A stretch of DNA of 64,000 bases from contig CANXME010000037.1 of the NCBI GenBank assembly GCA_948144175.1, forward strand, positions 85,479 through 149,478. The letters run 5' to 3'. Positions within the stretch are counted from its first letter, which is position 1. Each line of letters opens with the position of its first letter. The notes below the pieces were generated by a model, which was given only the letters and a program-made list of their open reading frames with translations, did no database searches and had not been told where the DNA came from. This stretch comes from Closterium sp. NIES-65. Taxonomy: Eukaryota > Streptophyta > Zygnematophyceae > Desmidiales > Closteriaceae. Below are positions 1-11,677 of the stretch, piece after piece. The translations under genes and the position numbers were made by a program.

Positions 1-107
1 GCCCTGAACGTCCTGCAGTGCCCCATTGAAGCCGCGCACGTGCTTGATGGAGCCACTCGGCTGCAGTTCAACGAAGGCTTCCTTTGTTCCCATCAGGTGG
101 TGGGAGC
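1..107 (-). mobile_element. Copia element B, pol fragment left of nested element A
   Basis: This is the protease-region continuation of the copia element whose gag and 5' LTR lie at 6570-9385. The minus strand matches the corresponding part of element E near 56400-56520, just after the protease motif. The five bases ggagc at 103-107 recur at 6570-6574, the target duplication made when element A inserted. The rest of B, including its 3' LTR, lies beyond the left edge. Confidence 0.85.
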
Positions 108-967
108 TGTTAGAGACTAAGGACGGAGTCTATGAAGATTAGTAGCCAAAAATATCTCAACATCGTTGGGCCTAGTTTCTGAACAGAAAAGTCGAGTTCA
201 CAAGAAACGCCGTCGACGAAAAGTTTACAGTCAAAACTTCATCAAACTCGAATATGTTGTAGCTCTACTCCGTGGCTACAATTCCCAAGTTGAATCATGC
301 GAAAAGATGAAGTATTTCTTGAGCTATCAATTTCGGCGCACTAGGGGGTATGCTGCCATAGAATCTTAACTCAATCACAAAGTTCACACAAGAGAATTGG
401 AGTAGCACTAAACCAGGTGTAAGGAATGAGGAGGACGAGAGGGAAGGTCCCAAGAGAGTCCCCAACCAAGGAAACCCCATGCCATACAATTCCCTTCCCC
501 ATAGGCAACCCAACTTTGACCTTTGTCACTATCCCAACCTCCACAATCCACCTCAACCCAACTTGGCCACACTTGCCAGCCTGGTTTGGTTTCTCCCAAC
601 CATTTGGCAGCAACTACAGTAGAAAAGACGAATTTCCCAACCCTCAAAAGTCTGTACCCCATATTGAGTCAACCCCACAACTTCCCATAGTCACCACAAC
701 CAAATATCAAAAGCATACGAACTCCAACGTTCGTAACTTTCTTGTTCGTGCTCCGAATGAAGCGATACTTGGTTCCTCGGAAAGCTCTTGAGCAGAGGAG
801 TCACTTCAGATATCTGCTCAAGCCAAATAACATTCACACACGCACACTCAGAAAAACCAGACCGCACAAAACACAAATTTCTGCACACACTCACAACACG
901 CATGCAACGCACGAACATATGATGGGAGGCAGACAGACGTGAATGCGAATGGTAGCATCACTCAACA
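108..967 (-). repeat. 3' LTR of element A
   Basis: Direct repeat of 5710-6569 with a constant offset of 5602 bp. Termini are TGTTAG and CTCAACA. The short open frames inside it occur identically in both LTR copies and are not taken as genes. Confidence 0.97.
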
Positions 968-970
968 AAC

Positions 971-979
971 TCCCCCTCT
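971..979 (-). other. Polypurine tract of element A
   Basis: On the minus strand this reads AGAGGGGGA, a few bases before the 3' LTR. This is the expected position of the plus-strand primer for reverse transcription. Confidence 0.75.
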
Positions 980-1024
980 GGCTGCCAACCATCATCCCAC
1001 ATGTCATAGCTCAAGCATGCAACC

Positions 1025-2785
1025 TCAATGCACACTCATCCCAGCAAGCTTCATGCCCTTCCAATGCTCAGGTTCAGCCAGGCGCTTGGTGAGAATGTCA
1101 GCCGCCTGCTGATGGGTCTTCACAATCTCCAGCCGCACCTCCTTGTCCAGGAGCCTTCTCACCCAATGCCACTTAGGCCTGATGTGTTTGGTCAGCCCAT
1201 GAAGACAAGCATTCTTCGCTAGCTTCACCGCCGACTCATTGTCACAGAAAATCACAGTCGGCTCCCTCTGACCAACTCCAATCTCCTCCAACAAACGCCT
1301 CAGCCACACCACCTCCTTTGCCCCATGATGCAGGGCCATGTACTCTGTCTCACACGAGGACTGCCCCACTTCATTCTGCTTCTTACTGCGCCAGCTCACT
1401 GCACCACCTCCGAACAGGCACACATAGCCTCCAATGCTGGTGCCATCCGCTTTCACCGAGTTGAAGCTAGCGTCAGTGTAGCAGGTCAGGAGCATCTCCC
1501 CCTTGCTCAAATCAGCTGCACCCCTCTGCAGCCTCTGCCTCACAGCACTGTACTCCAAACCCACTGATGCCGTTGCACTCACATAGCGAACCAACCTCTT
1601 GGCCGCTTCCAGCTGCTCATGACTGGGGCGTGAAACCACACTAGCAAGCCTGGATGTTGCAAAGGCAATGTCAGGCCGTGTGTGGTTAGCCGCATAGTTG
1701 AGTGCCCCAACCATGGAATGAAAAAGTTTCCTGTCACTCTCACCCACCACCTCCTCATCAGCACAGGGCTCCACAGTGAACCCCGAAGGCAGTGGGGTGG
1801 CTGGCTTTCCTCCATCTTGTAGCCCATACTTCTCAGCCAGCCCCTCACAATACTTTCTCTGGTGCAACCTCAGCACTCCCTTGTCAAGGTCCCTCTCCAC
1901 ATGCATCCCTAAATAGTACTTCACATCTCCCATCTTGGAGCACTTGAACTGCATCTCCAGCATCTCCTCCACATGCTCAATCATTGCAGACGAATCAGAG
2001 AAGAGCAGGATGTCGTCCACATACACCAGGAGCATGAGAAACTGCTCCTTCTCCTGCAGCAGGAACAAGCTGTGATCACACTCACTCTTCTTGAAACCCC
2101 CAGCCAGCAGAGTCTCCTCTAACTTGTGGTACCATGCACGAGGAGCTTGCTTCAGGCCATAGATGGCCTTCTTCAGCCTGCACACCCTGCCGCTCCCATC
2201 ATCCAAACCCTCAGGTTGTAACATGTACAGCTCCTCCATAATGATCCCATTAAGGAAGGCGGTGGTGATGTCCATCTGCTTCACCCGCCATCCACGGTTT
2301 GCTGCCATTGCCAATGACACCCGAAGTGTTGTGCCTTTCCCCACAGGAGCATAGAGCTCGTTGAAGTCCTTTCCCTTTGTCTGCTGAAACCCCTTAGCCA
2401 CAAGCCTTGACTTGTAGCGGGTCAGCGCCCCATCAGGTCCGTACTTGTGCCTGAAAATCAGCTTGGAAGAAATGGCCTTCTTCCCGGGTGGCAGCTCACA
2501 CAGCTCCCACGTCTCATTCTCTAACAGAGAATCATACTCCTCCTTCACACTCTGCTTCCACTTTTCAGCATCGGGCCCGCTCAATGCCTCAGCTAGCGTC
2601 TTGGGCTCAGGGACGGCTGCCCAGTAGCAGTGTGCTATCTCATCCTCATCACACTGCTCAGCCACACTCCCAGCCCTCACCACCTTTGGCTTGCCACGGC
2701 TTGCATAGGTGAGCTTGTTAGGAGGGCGCACATCCCTCCTAGGACGGTCAGCCGTACGTCCGGCACCTTGTGGAGCACCTTGCTC

Positions 2786-2827
<42 letters not shown>

Positions 2828-5488
2828 CTCAGGTTCTCCCCCATCATCAGTCACCCCAAAAATCTCCTCCTTGGAGACTGAAACCTCCACCTGCCTCGAA
2901 GGCCGCTGCACCTCATCGGCCTCAACAATTAGCGGTGTTGTAGGAAGCTTCTGCTGCTGCTGCTGCTTCCACTCTTTGTAGTACAAGGACTCGAGGAACT
3001 TCACATCCCTTGACACAGTCAGCTGCTGGCTGGTCAAGTCCCAAATCAGCCAGCCCTTGTGATCCTTAGCAAGCCCCAAGTGCACACCCCATCTCCCAGA
3101 AGCTTCCAGTTTTCCCCTCTTCTCCTTGGGCACATGAAACACCACCATGCAGCCATAAGTTCTCAGCATGTTGACTGCAGGTGCACTCCCATACCACTTG
3201 GTGTAGGGGACCCATTGCTTGTCCCCCACAGTCGCCAGCACCCGGTTCTTCACAACAACGACCTGCCGCAGTGCTGTCACCCAAAACGGATCCGGCAGCC
3301 CTGCACGCCCAAGGAGAGTGCGAGCACCTTCCTGCAGGGTCCGGTTGAACCGCTCAGCCACGCCATTCTGCTGAGGGTTGTAAGGCACTGTGAGTTGATG
3401 CTGGATCCCCTTCCGCTTCAGCTCCTTCTCAAAATCAGCACCGATGAACTCTCCTCCGCTGTCAGTGCGGATCACCTTCACCTTGTGTCCGCTCTCCCTT
3501 TGTGCTCTCGGCATCCACTCCTTAAGAACAGCCGCTGCCACCTCCCCCTTAGTCTTGAGAGGGTACACCCACACCGCACGTGTGTGGTCGTCCACAATTG
3601 TCAAGAAGTAGCGGCTGCCCGAGAGAGAAAGGGCCCTCGTGGGGCCCACCACATCCATGTGTACTAGCGCAAGTGGTGCCTTGGCTGGTCCTGTGCTGCT
3701 GCTGAAGGGAAACTTCGTGAATTTGGTCTCAAGGCAGGTAGGGCAGCTCCCAATCTCCTTTGCTCCCCCCTTCACCTCCAGCCCCTTCAAGCACCCATCC
3801 TTAACCAACTTCTGCAGCATAGGAATGTTTACATGGCACAGCCTCTCATGCCACGTCTCCCAATCAGCCTCACCACTCCCAGATGAAGCCTTTGCCCATG
3901 CAGCTGTCGCATCCACACCAGCAAGCACCTCACCATGTGGCTGCTGTGACTGCTGCACCTTCTTGACTGCATCCATGGCCCCTGCAGTTGGTGCAGTCTC
4001 CTCTCCTCCCGCAGTTGCTTTAGCCGCTGCCGCTGCCTTTGCCGTTGCTGGTGGTTTCCCCTTCCAAGGGATGATGGGCAGCTGCCATAGGTCCTTGATG
4101 CAGCTGCTCTTCTCCTCCAAGTTCCACAGCAGCAACTTCCCAAGCTTTGCACGGCAGCTGGTTGGGCCGAAGGTAACTTCAGCCTTGCTCTTCTGCAACC
4201 GGCGCACAGAAAGAAGGTTAGCGGACAAACCTTCAACCAACAGCACATTCCCAAGCCCCACAAGCTCTCCATTGGCTCCCATCACCTTGGCATTCCCAAC
4301 ACCAATCACAGGGAGCAAAGCACCTGAAGCGGCAGCCACAAACTTGATCTTCCCAGGAGGTTTTACCTCATCAAGCAAATCTGCCCGTGGGGTCATATGA
4401 CTCGTGCAACCTGAATCGATCACCCAGTGAGTGAGGGGGTGCATCACAACCTTCCCTACTGAACCCACATCACCCCCACTCCCTTGCACATCCTCAACCA
4501 TGAGGAACATCCCAGGGTCAGCTTTACCTTGTGCACCATCACCTTGTGCACCTGAACCTTGCACAGCGCCACCTCGTGCACGTTCACCACTTGGCGGCTT
4601 CATGCCTGGAGGCGCCCATCCTTCAGGCCGGCTGAAACACTTGAACCACGGGTGTCCAGCCTTCTTGCAGTACCAGCACGCACCCTCCATTCGGGTGCTC
4701 CCCCTGCCACCAGAGCTCCCATGCCCCTCATTGTAGTCACCTCGGCCTCTCCCTCTGCCAAAGCCTCTCCCACGACCTCGGCCTCTCCCTCCCCCTCTCC
4801 CTCTGCTGCCTCCTGCAGCTCCATACCCCTCAGCAGTTTTGTTGGCAGCACCACCTCCCGTGTGGCGCCTGCGGAAGTCCTCCTGCAGGATCTGCTGCCG
4901 TAGCCACTCAGGCGTCCACTTGTCCTGCTGAACGTTGAGGGTGGGGATGAGGTTGTCCCACGAGTTGTCAAGCACCGAGATGATCTTGGTGCACTGTTGC
5001 ATCTGCGACACTTCGCTGCCCGCCGCTGCCATCCTCGCATAGGTGTCCTTGATCTTGTCAAGGACCGGTTTCACATCATCTCCCGGTTTCATGGAGAGGG
5101 CAGCCAGCTCCTTCTCCAACACAATCACCATCGGCAGCGTGTTGGGCTGAACCACGTCGCGTAGCAGCTTCCATGCCTTTGGTCCCGAGTCATCGAGCTC
5201 CACCAAATCCTTGATGTGCTGGAACATGTCGTTGTTGACCGATTGGAGGATGAGGTCGTACAGCACCGCGCTCTTCTCAATCCACCGATCGCGGGCATCT
5301 CCTTCCCCCGGCATCTTCTCCTCTCCGATTGCAATTTTCAGCAGCTTGTAGCGCTTGAAGGCGCTCCGCATCCGCCCGCTCCATTCCTCATAGTTGGAGC
5401 CATCCAAAGCTTCGATCTTGGATGGTGGCGGTTCACTCCTCTTCTCAGCTGCATCTCCACTCCCTTGATTCATCTCCTCTGCTCCCAA
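1025..5488 (-). CDS. Element A gag-pol polyprotein (Ty1/copia), 1487 aa
   Basis: A single open frame with the complete copia domain order. A UBN2-like gag covers about residues 20-215, then an Arg-Gly-rich basic stretch (about 225-255) and a CCHC zinc knuckle (CWYCKKAGHPWFKC, about 273). The aspartic protease motif VIDSGCTSHMT lies near 356. Next come a pre-integrase domain with WHERLCHVN and CPTC, and a DDE integrase with HMDVVGPT (about 609), TDSGGEF and PQQNGVAERFNR. A polyglutamine run lies near 890-900. Reverse transcriptase shows TTAFLNG and YVDDILLF (about 1155), and RNase H shows CETEYMAL and ends in QQAADILTKRL. Expected products are capsid, protease, integrase and RT/RNase H of a cytoplasmic virus-like particle. 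Length is typical of plant copia. Confidence 0.96.
2786..2824 (-). repeat. CAG/CTG triplet run coding polyglutamine in element A
   Basis: The plus strand reads a run of (ctg)n, giving an uninterrupted glutamine stretch in the linker between integrase and reverse transcriptase. A second, shorter gctgct run lies near 2950-2970 (residues about 840). Such linkers are usually disordered; the triplet run is probably length-variable. Confidence 0.85.
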
Positions 5489-5695
5489 TCAGAGGTTTCA
5501 GCTCCCCCTTTTGCTGGTCAAAATGTAGATCCACACAATCTTCACAAGTGTCGGCGCCAACGAAATTTCGGCAGAGTTTCCCCTTAGCGGAATTCACATC
5601 CAACCTCCAGAACTCCACTTAGGCACACCCACAGGCCATGGTGGGTCTAGGAGGGTCTTCACACTTCAGTAGACTCCCCACAAGGTCCTTAATCA

Positions 5696-5707
5696 GCTCT
5701 GATACCA
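5696..5707 (-). other. Primer-binding site of element A
   Basis: The minus strand reads TGGTATCAGAGC two bases inside the 5' LTR. It is complementary to the 3' end of plant initiator methionine tRNA, the usual copia primer. Confidence 0.92.
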
Positions 5708-5709
5708 CT

Positions 5710-6569
5710 TGTTAGAGACTAAGGACGGAGTCTATGAAGATTAGTAGCCAAAAATATCTCAACATCGTTGGGCCTAGTTTCTGAACAGAAAAGTCGAGTT
5801 CACAAGAAACGCCGTCGACGAAAAGTTTACAGTCAAAACTTCATCAAACTCGAATATGTTGTAGCTCTACTCCGTGGCTACAATTCCCAAGTTGAATCAT
5901 GCGAAAAGATGAAGTATTTCTTGAGCTATCAATTTCGGCGCACTAGGGGGTATGCTGCCATAGAATCTTAACTCAATCACAAAGTTCACACAAGAGAATT
6001 GGAGTAGCACTAAACCAGGTGTAAGGAATGAGGAGGACGAGAGGGAAGGTCCCAAGAGAGTCCCCAACCAAGGAAACCCCATGCCATACAATTCCCTTCC
6101 CCATAGGCAACCCAACTTTGACCTTTGTCACTATCCCAACCTCCACAATCCACCTCAACCCAACTTGGCCACACTTGCCAGCCTGGTTTGGTTTCTCCCA
6201 ACCATTTGGCAGCAACTACAGTAGAAAAGACGAATTTCCCAACCCTCAAAAGTCTGTACCCCATATTGAGTCAACCCCACAACTTCCCATAGTCACCACA
6301 ACCAAATATCAAAAGCATACGAACTCCAACGTTCGTAACTTTCTTGTTCGTGCTCCGAATGAAGCGATACTTGGTTCCTCGGAAAGCTCTTGAGCAGAGG
6401 AGTCACTTCAGATATCTGCTCAAGCCAAATAACATTCACACACGCACACTCAGAAAAACCAGACCGCACAAAACACAAATTTCTGCACACACTCACAACA
6501 CGCATGCAACGCACGAACATATGATGGGAGGCAGACAGACGTGAATGCGAATGGTAGCATCACTCAACA
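5710..6569 (-). repeat. 5' LTR of element A
   Basis: Partner of 108-967, 860 bp and apparently identical. It is followed by ggagc (6570-6574), the second copy of the target duplication. Promoter and polyadenylation signals of the element should lie here; none was assigned by eye. Confidence 0.97.
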
Positions 6570-8156
6570 GGAGCAACCGCTGTCGAGCAGGACCACCGCC
6601 GGGTTCGCCTGCACAGCCGCCGCCACCGCCTGGAAGTCCTCTCCGGCCTCCGGCGCCAGAGAGATGGTCGGCTCCACGACGCCGACCAGCGAGCACGACG
6701 CCATTTTGTCGTCTCGCCCCTTGCCGCCTGCAACGGAGTCGGCGTCCTTCGCCGAAGTCGATGCCTTGGTCGACTGTTTCTCCTTGCGCGGATGATTTCC
6801 TCCACGACGAGGACGACGGCTGCCAGACCTCCCGCGGCCGCCCTTGTCGTCGTCGTCGGAGTCACTGCGGTCGGGACAATCGAAGGAGAGGTGATCGAGG
6901 CTGTGGCAGATCCAGCACTCCCGACGTCGACCTCCTCCTCCTCGACCGCCGTCCTTGGTCGACTTCTTCTCGACCTCCTTGGTCGACTTCCAGCCACCGC
7001 TCCCGCCGCCACCAGACTGTCCGCGCTGTCCTAGTCGGCCTCCTTGCTTTGCCGGAGCGACGAAGTTGGCCTGCGCCAAGAGCTCCTGCGATTGCTCAGC
7101 CTCCTGCATCGCCTCGTCCTGCAGGATGTACGAGGTCAGGTTGTCCTCGTTGAGCGTCGCCCTCGTGCTCGGCGCCATAGACAGCCGCTTCAGCAGGTTA
7201 TAGCTGCTAGACAGTCCCTGCATGACATGGGTGATGTACGACGCCGTGGAGTACTGCGCGCCGGCCATCCTGATGGTGGCGAGAATTCGCCTGGCCCGGT
7301 TGCAGTAGTCGGTCGCACTCTCCTCGTCGCCCATACGCAGGTGTGTCAGCTGTCCCTCCAGCTGGGCGATGAACAGGTCGTCGGTGACCTGGTACGTGGA
7401 CTCAATGAAGTGCCACGCCCGGTGGCCGGCGTCGAGGTACTCCCGGCACCACTTCAAGGCGATTTGCACGCCCGACGAGCAGCACCGCGAGATGACCGTG
7501 AAGGTCAACAGCTGCACGGCGCGAAACTCCGCACGCAGGTCGGGGTGGTGCTCCTCCAGCGTCGCCACGGTCCCTCGGGCGAAGCCGATCAGCCCGGCCA
7601 TCTCCAGCTGGGGCTCGATGGATTCCTTCCAGGTGAGTATGTCGGGTCGACCGACCAGCGGAGGGGTGACCGAGATCCTGTCCGGCGTAAACTTGAAGTA
7701 GCCGTAGCTTGGTGCAATCCCATCCGCCGTCACCTGGGTCGCCGACATCGGCGACAATCCACTTCGACGCCCTCCGATGTCACCCCGCGAAGAGCCTCCA
7801 GCCGCCGACGACTGCATCCCTTGCGCCTGAACGCCGCCGACTTCACCGGCGTGTATCACACCTCGTTGCCTCGACGTGCCTCCAGCACTGCTGCCGACTT
7901 GACCACCATCGGCGTTGACGCCCACGTCGACGCCGCCTTCGTTGTTCAGCGGACGAGGAGAGGCAGGTCGAGACGGGTGCTCCGTCGCCCACATGGAGCG
8001 GAGTCCAGCCTCGACGACCGGCCAGGGCAAGTCGCCATACTCATTGGCCTCATGCTTCCTCCTCGCGTTCTCCAACCGTGCCTCTAGGGTGTCCACCACC
8101 CCCGCGTCACCTACGGCTCCTACCATAGTGACTACAGCACAGTTGCCGGCCTGCAA
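6570..8156 (-). CDS. Element B gag and start of protease (interrupted by A)
   Basis: The protein starts MQAGNCAVVTMVGAVGDAG and continues through a UBN2/retrotran_gag-like region (WKESIEPQLEMAGL, AWHFIESTYQVTDD, LTHLRMGDEESATDYCNRAR). A Lys/Gly-rich linker and a zinc knuckle (CWICHSLDHLSFDC) follow, then the protease start VVLLDSGCS at the edge of element A. About 530 residues are in one frame. Close homologue: the gag of E at 54751-56300. Confidence 0.9.
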
Positions 8157-8211
8157 CTACGAAATAGGTAAGTGGTGTCTACGTCGACCTGACTGAAAGG
8201 TAAGTCGTGTG

Positions 8212-8232
8212 CCGTCCACGCTCACCGCACCA
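8212..8232 (-). other. Putative primer-binding site of element B, not of initiator-Met type
   Basis: Immediately inside the LTR the minus strand begins TGGTGCGGTGAGCGTGG. The same start follows the E LTR (54744), and a near match (one base different) adjoins the I LTR (28231), so it is conserved in the family. It ends in the CCA complement expected of a tRNA primer, but it does not match the initiator-Met 3' end used by A, F and K. The tRNA is not identified. Confidence 0.6.
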
Positions 8233-9385
8233 TGCGGAGATAACTACAGCAACGGGAGCTAGGCTACGGGCTAGGCACGTGTGCTCGTGTGATCTCTGCG
8301 TTCTCTGTTCCTTAGTCGTTTTCCTTGTACGCACACTACTTGCTAGTTCACGGGGAAAATTGGCAAGAGTTTCACTAGGAAAAGTTCAGAACAATGGGTA
8401 CAATGAAGTTGGCAATGCAAGACTACATCAGAGCAAGCATTCAGGTCGGCCAACTGCCACCGCAGCTTGGTCGACCGCGTTCAAGCACGACTTCGTCGAC
8501 CGCGCTCTAGCAAGGCAAGGTCGACGGCGTGCCAACGTCGCAGGTTGACGGCGTGACAGCGTTGCTCATGCAGGACAGCAGTGCACCCTGCTTCGCAGTT
8601 GTGCGCAGATGATTGGCGCGCAGAGTCTTGTCACCTGCACAGCGCACACACCACGTCAACCTCGAGCTGACGACTGCCTCTGATCCGCCACGACGACCTC
8701 GGGATATCACCACCGAGGTCGGGCTCGCCAACTTCGCCTGGGCGACCGTCGCACTCCTCCGCAGCACTTCGTCACCCAGGTAACCTGGTCGACCAGGCAA
8801 CCACGTCGACCAGCAGCTCTCGTACGTGCCCGTCGACCTCCCAAGTCGACGACCACCTCCACGTCGACCTCACCAGGTCGACGACACCATCGGTCGACCT
8901 CCTCCAGGTCGACATCCCCTCTGGTTGACCAGCTCCACGTCGACCAGCACTCCTGGTCGACCTGCTCCTCGTCGACCAGCACAGTCGTCGGCCGACCACC
9001 CACGTCGGCCACCCGAAGCTGGCGTCACGAAGTTGACGCCCCGCTACTCGACGCCCAACTGCTCGGCGTCCTGAGTCGAGGTCGACGTCGGCCCCTCCTT
9101 CGTCGACCACCAGGTCCAGTCGACCACTAGCAGGTCGACCAGCAGTCCGTTAGCCGACTGCCGAAGTCGGCTTCCCCAAGTTGACGTCACCAAGTTGACG
9201 TCCTCCGCAGGTCGACACCCAAGTCAACCTCCCTGAAGTCGGCGCCCGTGCAGTGGTCCCCCGTGCAGGTCGACCTCCTTGTCGACCAGCTCACCCACTG
9301 CTAGAGGTCGGCTGCTCCCCTCACCCGACCACGAGGTCGGCTCCGCCCAAGCGAGGACGGGGCCAATACACAACTCTCGTTGACA
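8233..9385 (-). repeat. 5' LTR of element B, saturated with GTCGAC
   Basis: About 1153 bp. Minus-strand termini are TGTCAACGAGAG and TCTCCGCA, matching the LTR ends of element E. The segment 8465-9290 contains about twenty copies of the palindrome GTCGAC, often as GGTCGACC. Short open frames here are taken as noise. Confidence 0.85.
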
Positions 9386-11019
9386 GCGGCAAGGGCAGCG
9401 AGGCAGTAGGTGGTGCTGTCAACGAGGGATCAGGCAACAAGGGCAGCGAGGCAGTAGGCGGTGCTGTCAACGAGGCATCAGGCGGCAAGGGCAGCGAGGC
9501 AATAGGCGGTGCTGTCAACAAGGCATCAGGCGGCAAGGGCAGCGAGGCAGTAGGCGGTGCTGTCAAGGAGGCATTAGGTGGCAAGGGCAGCAAGGCATGA
9601 GGCGGTGCTATCAATGAGGCATTAGGCGGCAAGGGCAGCGAGGCAGTAGGCGGTGCTGTCAACGAGGCATCAGGCGGCAAGGGCAGCGAGGTTGTAGGCG
9701 GTGCTGTCAACGAGGCAGTAGGCGGTGCTGTCAACGAGGCATCAGGTGGCAAGGGCAGCGAGGCAGTAGGCGGTGTTGTCAACAAGGCATCAAGCGACAA
9801 GGGTAGCGAGGCAGTAGGCGGTGCTGTCAAGGAGGCATCAGGCGGCAAAGGCAGCGAGGCAGTAGGCGGTGCTGTTAAGTAGGCATCAGGCGGCAAGGGC
9901 AGCGAGGCAGAAGACGGTACTATCAACGAGGCATCAGGCGGCAAGGGCAGCGAGGCAGTAGGCGGTGCTGTCAACGAGGCATCAGGTGGCAAGGGCAGCG
10001 AGGCAGTAGGCGGTGATGTCAACGAGGCATCAAGCGGCAAGGGCAGCGAGGAAGTAGGCGGTGCTGTAAACGAGGCATCACGCGGCAAGGGCAGCAAGGC
10101 AGTAGGCGGTGCTGTCAACGAGGCATCAGGCGGCAAGGGCAGCGAGGCACTAGGCGGTGGTGTCAAGGAGGCATCAGGCGGCAAGGGCAGCGAGGCAGTA
10201 GGCGGTGCTATCAACGAGGCATCTGGCGGCAAGGGCAGCGAGGTAGTAGGCGGTGCTGTCAATGAGGCATCAGGTGGGAAGGGCAGCGAGGTAGTAGGCG
10301 GTGCTCTAAACGAGGAATCAGGCGGCAAGGGCAAGAAGGAAGTAGGCGGTGCTGTCAACGAGGCATCAAACGGAAAGGGCAGCGAGGTAGTAGGCGGTGC
10401 TATCAATGAGGCATCAGGCGGCAAGGACAGCGAGGCAGTAGGAGGTGCTGTCAACGAGGCATCAGGCGGCAAGGGCAGCGAGGCAGTAGGCGGTGCTGTC
10501 AACGAGGCATCAGGCGGCAAGGGCAGTGAGGCAGTAGGCGGTGCTTTCAACGAGGCATCAAGCGGCAAGGGTCGCGAGGTAGTAGGCGGTGCTATCAACG
10601 AGGCATCAGGCGGCAAGGGCAGCGAGGCAGTAGGCGGTGCTGTCAACGAGGCATCAGGCGGTAAGGGCAGTGAGGCAGTAGGCGGTGCTGTTAATGAGGC
10701 ATCAGGCGGCAAGGGTAGCGATGCAGTAGGCGGTGCTGTCAACGAGCCATCAGGCGGCAAGGGCAGCGAGGCAGCAGGCGGTGCTGTCAACGAGGCATCA
10801 GGCGGCAAGGGTAGGGAGGCAGTACGCGGTACTGTCAACGAGGCATCATGCGGCAAGGGCAGCGAGGCAGAAGGCGGTGCTATCAACGAGGAATCAGGCG
10901 GCAAGGGAAGCGAGGCAGTAGGCGGTGCTGTCAACGAGGCATTAGGCGGCAAGGGCAGCGAGGCTGTAGGCGGTGCTGTCAATGAGGCATCAGGCGGCAA
11001 GGGCAGCGAGGCAGTAGGC
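9386..11019 (+). repeat. Tandem array 1, 48-bp unit (about 34 copies)
   Basis: The unit codes on the plus strand for GGKGSEAVGGAVNEAS (16 codons) and on the minus strand for SLPLPPDASLTAPPTA. Copies differ by scattered substitutions but keep the 48-bp phase. The plus frame has occasional stops (for example a tga after gca near 9598), whereas the minus frame is open throughout (9321-11174). The array is bounded by the LTR of B on the left and incomplete copia element F on the right. It is probably part of one array with 13575-16955 and 21147-21283. Confidence 0.92.
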
Positions 11020-11614
11020 CGCTCAGCTCCTCTCCTTGCACACCTTGCTGCTCCTCCTCGATGACGCTCTCCTCCATAGATGCCGCCGCTGCCGCCTTGC
11101 CCGATCTTCGCGAAGGGAGGACCGGGATCTGCCACATCCGCTTGTGGACATTTCCCTTCCACTGCAGGTCCCAAATGAGGCGCTCATCGTTGTAGGCACG
11201 ATAGCGCTCCGAGCCAATCGTCTCGGTGTTCACACCCGCATCTCCCAACCGGCCGGTAGAAATCAGGTTCGCGCACAAGTCTGGCACCCACAGCACGTTC
11301 TTTAGCCCCATGAGGTCTTCATCCGCTCCCATGAACTTAGCGCATCCCATGGCCATGACCTTGGCCTTGGCGCCCGTCGCGGATGTGACTGTAGAGATGG
11401 GTGCGGGCTGAATCTCATCAAGTAGGTCCGCACGAGGAGTCATGTGCCAAGAGCTTCCGGAGTCAATCACCCAATTGGTGAGGGGGTGTAGGAGAACCTT
11501 GGCAGCCATAGCGTGGTTGGTTGCGCCTTCGTTCACGAAGAAGAAGAACCCGACCTTCCGCTCCTCAGATTTGCCGCCTTTCTCCTCATCCTTCTCCTCT
11601 CCATTAGCTCCCAT
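11020..11614 (-). pseudogene. Element F protease / pre-integrase region
   Basis: The minus strand reads VLLHPLTNWVIDSGSSWHM, the copia aspartic protease motif, followed by NVLWVPDLCANLISTGRL, the usual downstream protease segment. A pre-integrase stretch (KRMWQIPVLP) follows. The frame then runs out at the array junction. Confidence 0.85.
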
Positions 11615-11677
11615 GACTCTCCCACTCCTCGTGCCACCACGCTGGTTGTTTGATTAAGGCGGGGTCCAATCCTTGGG

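Larger units (their letters stand above)
108..6569 (-). mobile_element. Element A: whole-looking Ty1/copia LTR retrotransposon, nested in B
   Basis: All structural parts are visible on the minus strand: 5' LTR 5710-6569, an initiator-Met-tRNA-type primer site 5696-5707, a single gag-pol frame 1025-5488, a purine tract 971-979 and 3' LTR 108-967. The LTRs start TGTTAG and end CAACA, are 860 bp each and look identical by eye. A perfect 5-bp target duplication (ggagc) flanks the element. It looks whole with no evident break, so the insertion should be very recent. Total length is 6462 bp. Assignment to copia rests on the order integrase before reverse transcriptase. Confidence 0.97.
6570..9385 (-). 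mobile_element. Element B: Ty1/copia element, 5' half (LTR, leader, gag, start of protease)
   Basis: Parts visible from right to left are a 5' LTR (8233-9385), a primer site just left of it, gag (8156-6570) and the start of the protease. The element then continues at 1-107 after the insertion of A. It belongs to the same family as E (53724-61158): gag proteins and LTR ends match closely. The right LTR edge joins the 48-bp repeat array directly, so B inserted into that array. Within the window its reading frame looks largely open; its 3' end is outside. It is clearly older than A. Confidence 0.9.

Noticed and set aside
166-942. Several 60-120-residue open frames, repeated at 5768-6544
   Set aside because: They lie wholly within the LTRs of A and are duplicated only because the LTRs are.
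9321-11174. 617-residue minus-strand open frame of SLPLPPDASLTAPPTA repeats as a gene
   Set aside because: It starts in copia element F sequence out of its frame and ends in the LTR of B. It is kept as a possible coding reading of the array, not as an annotated gene.
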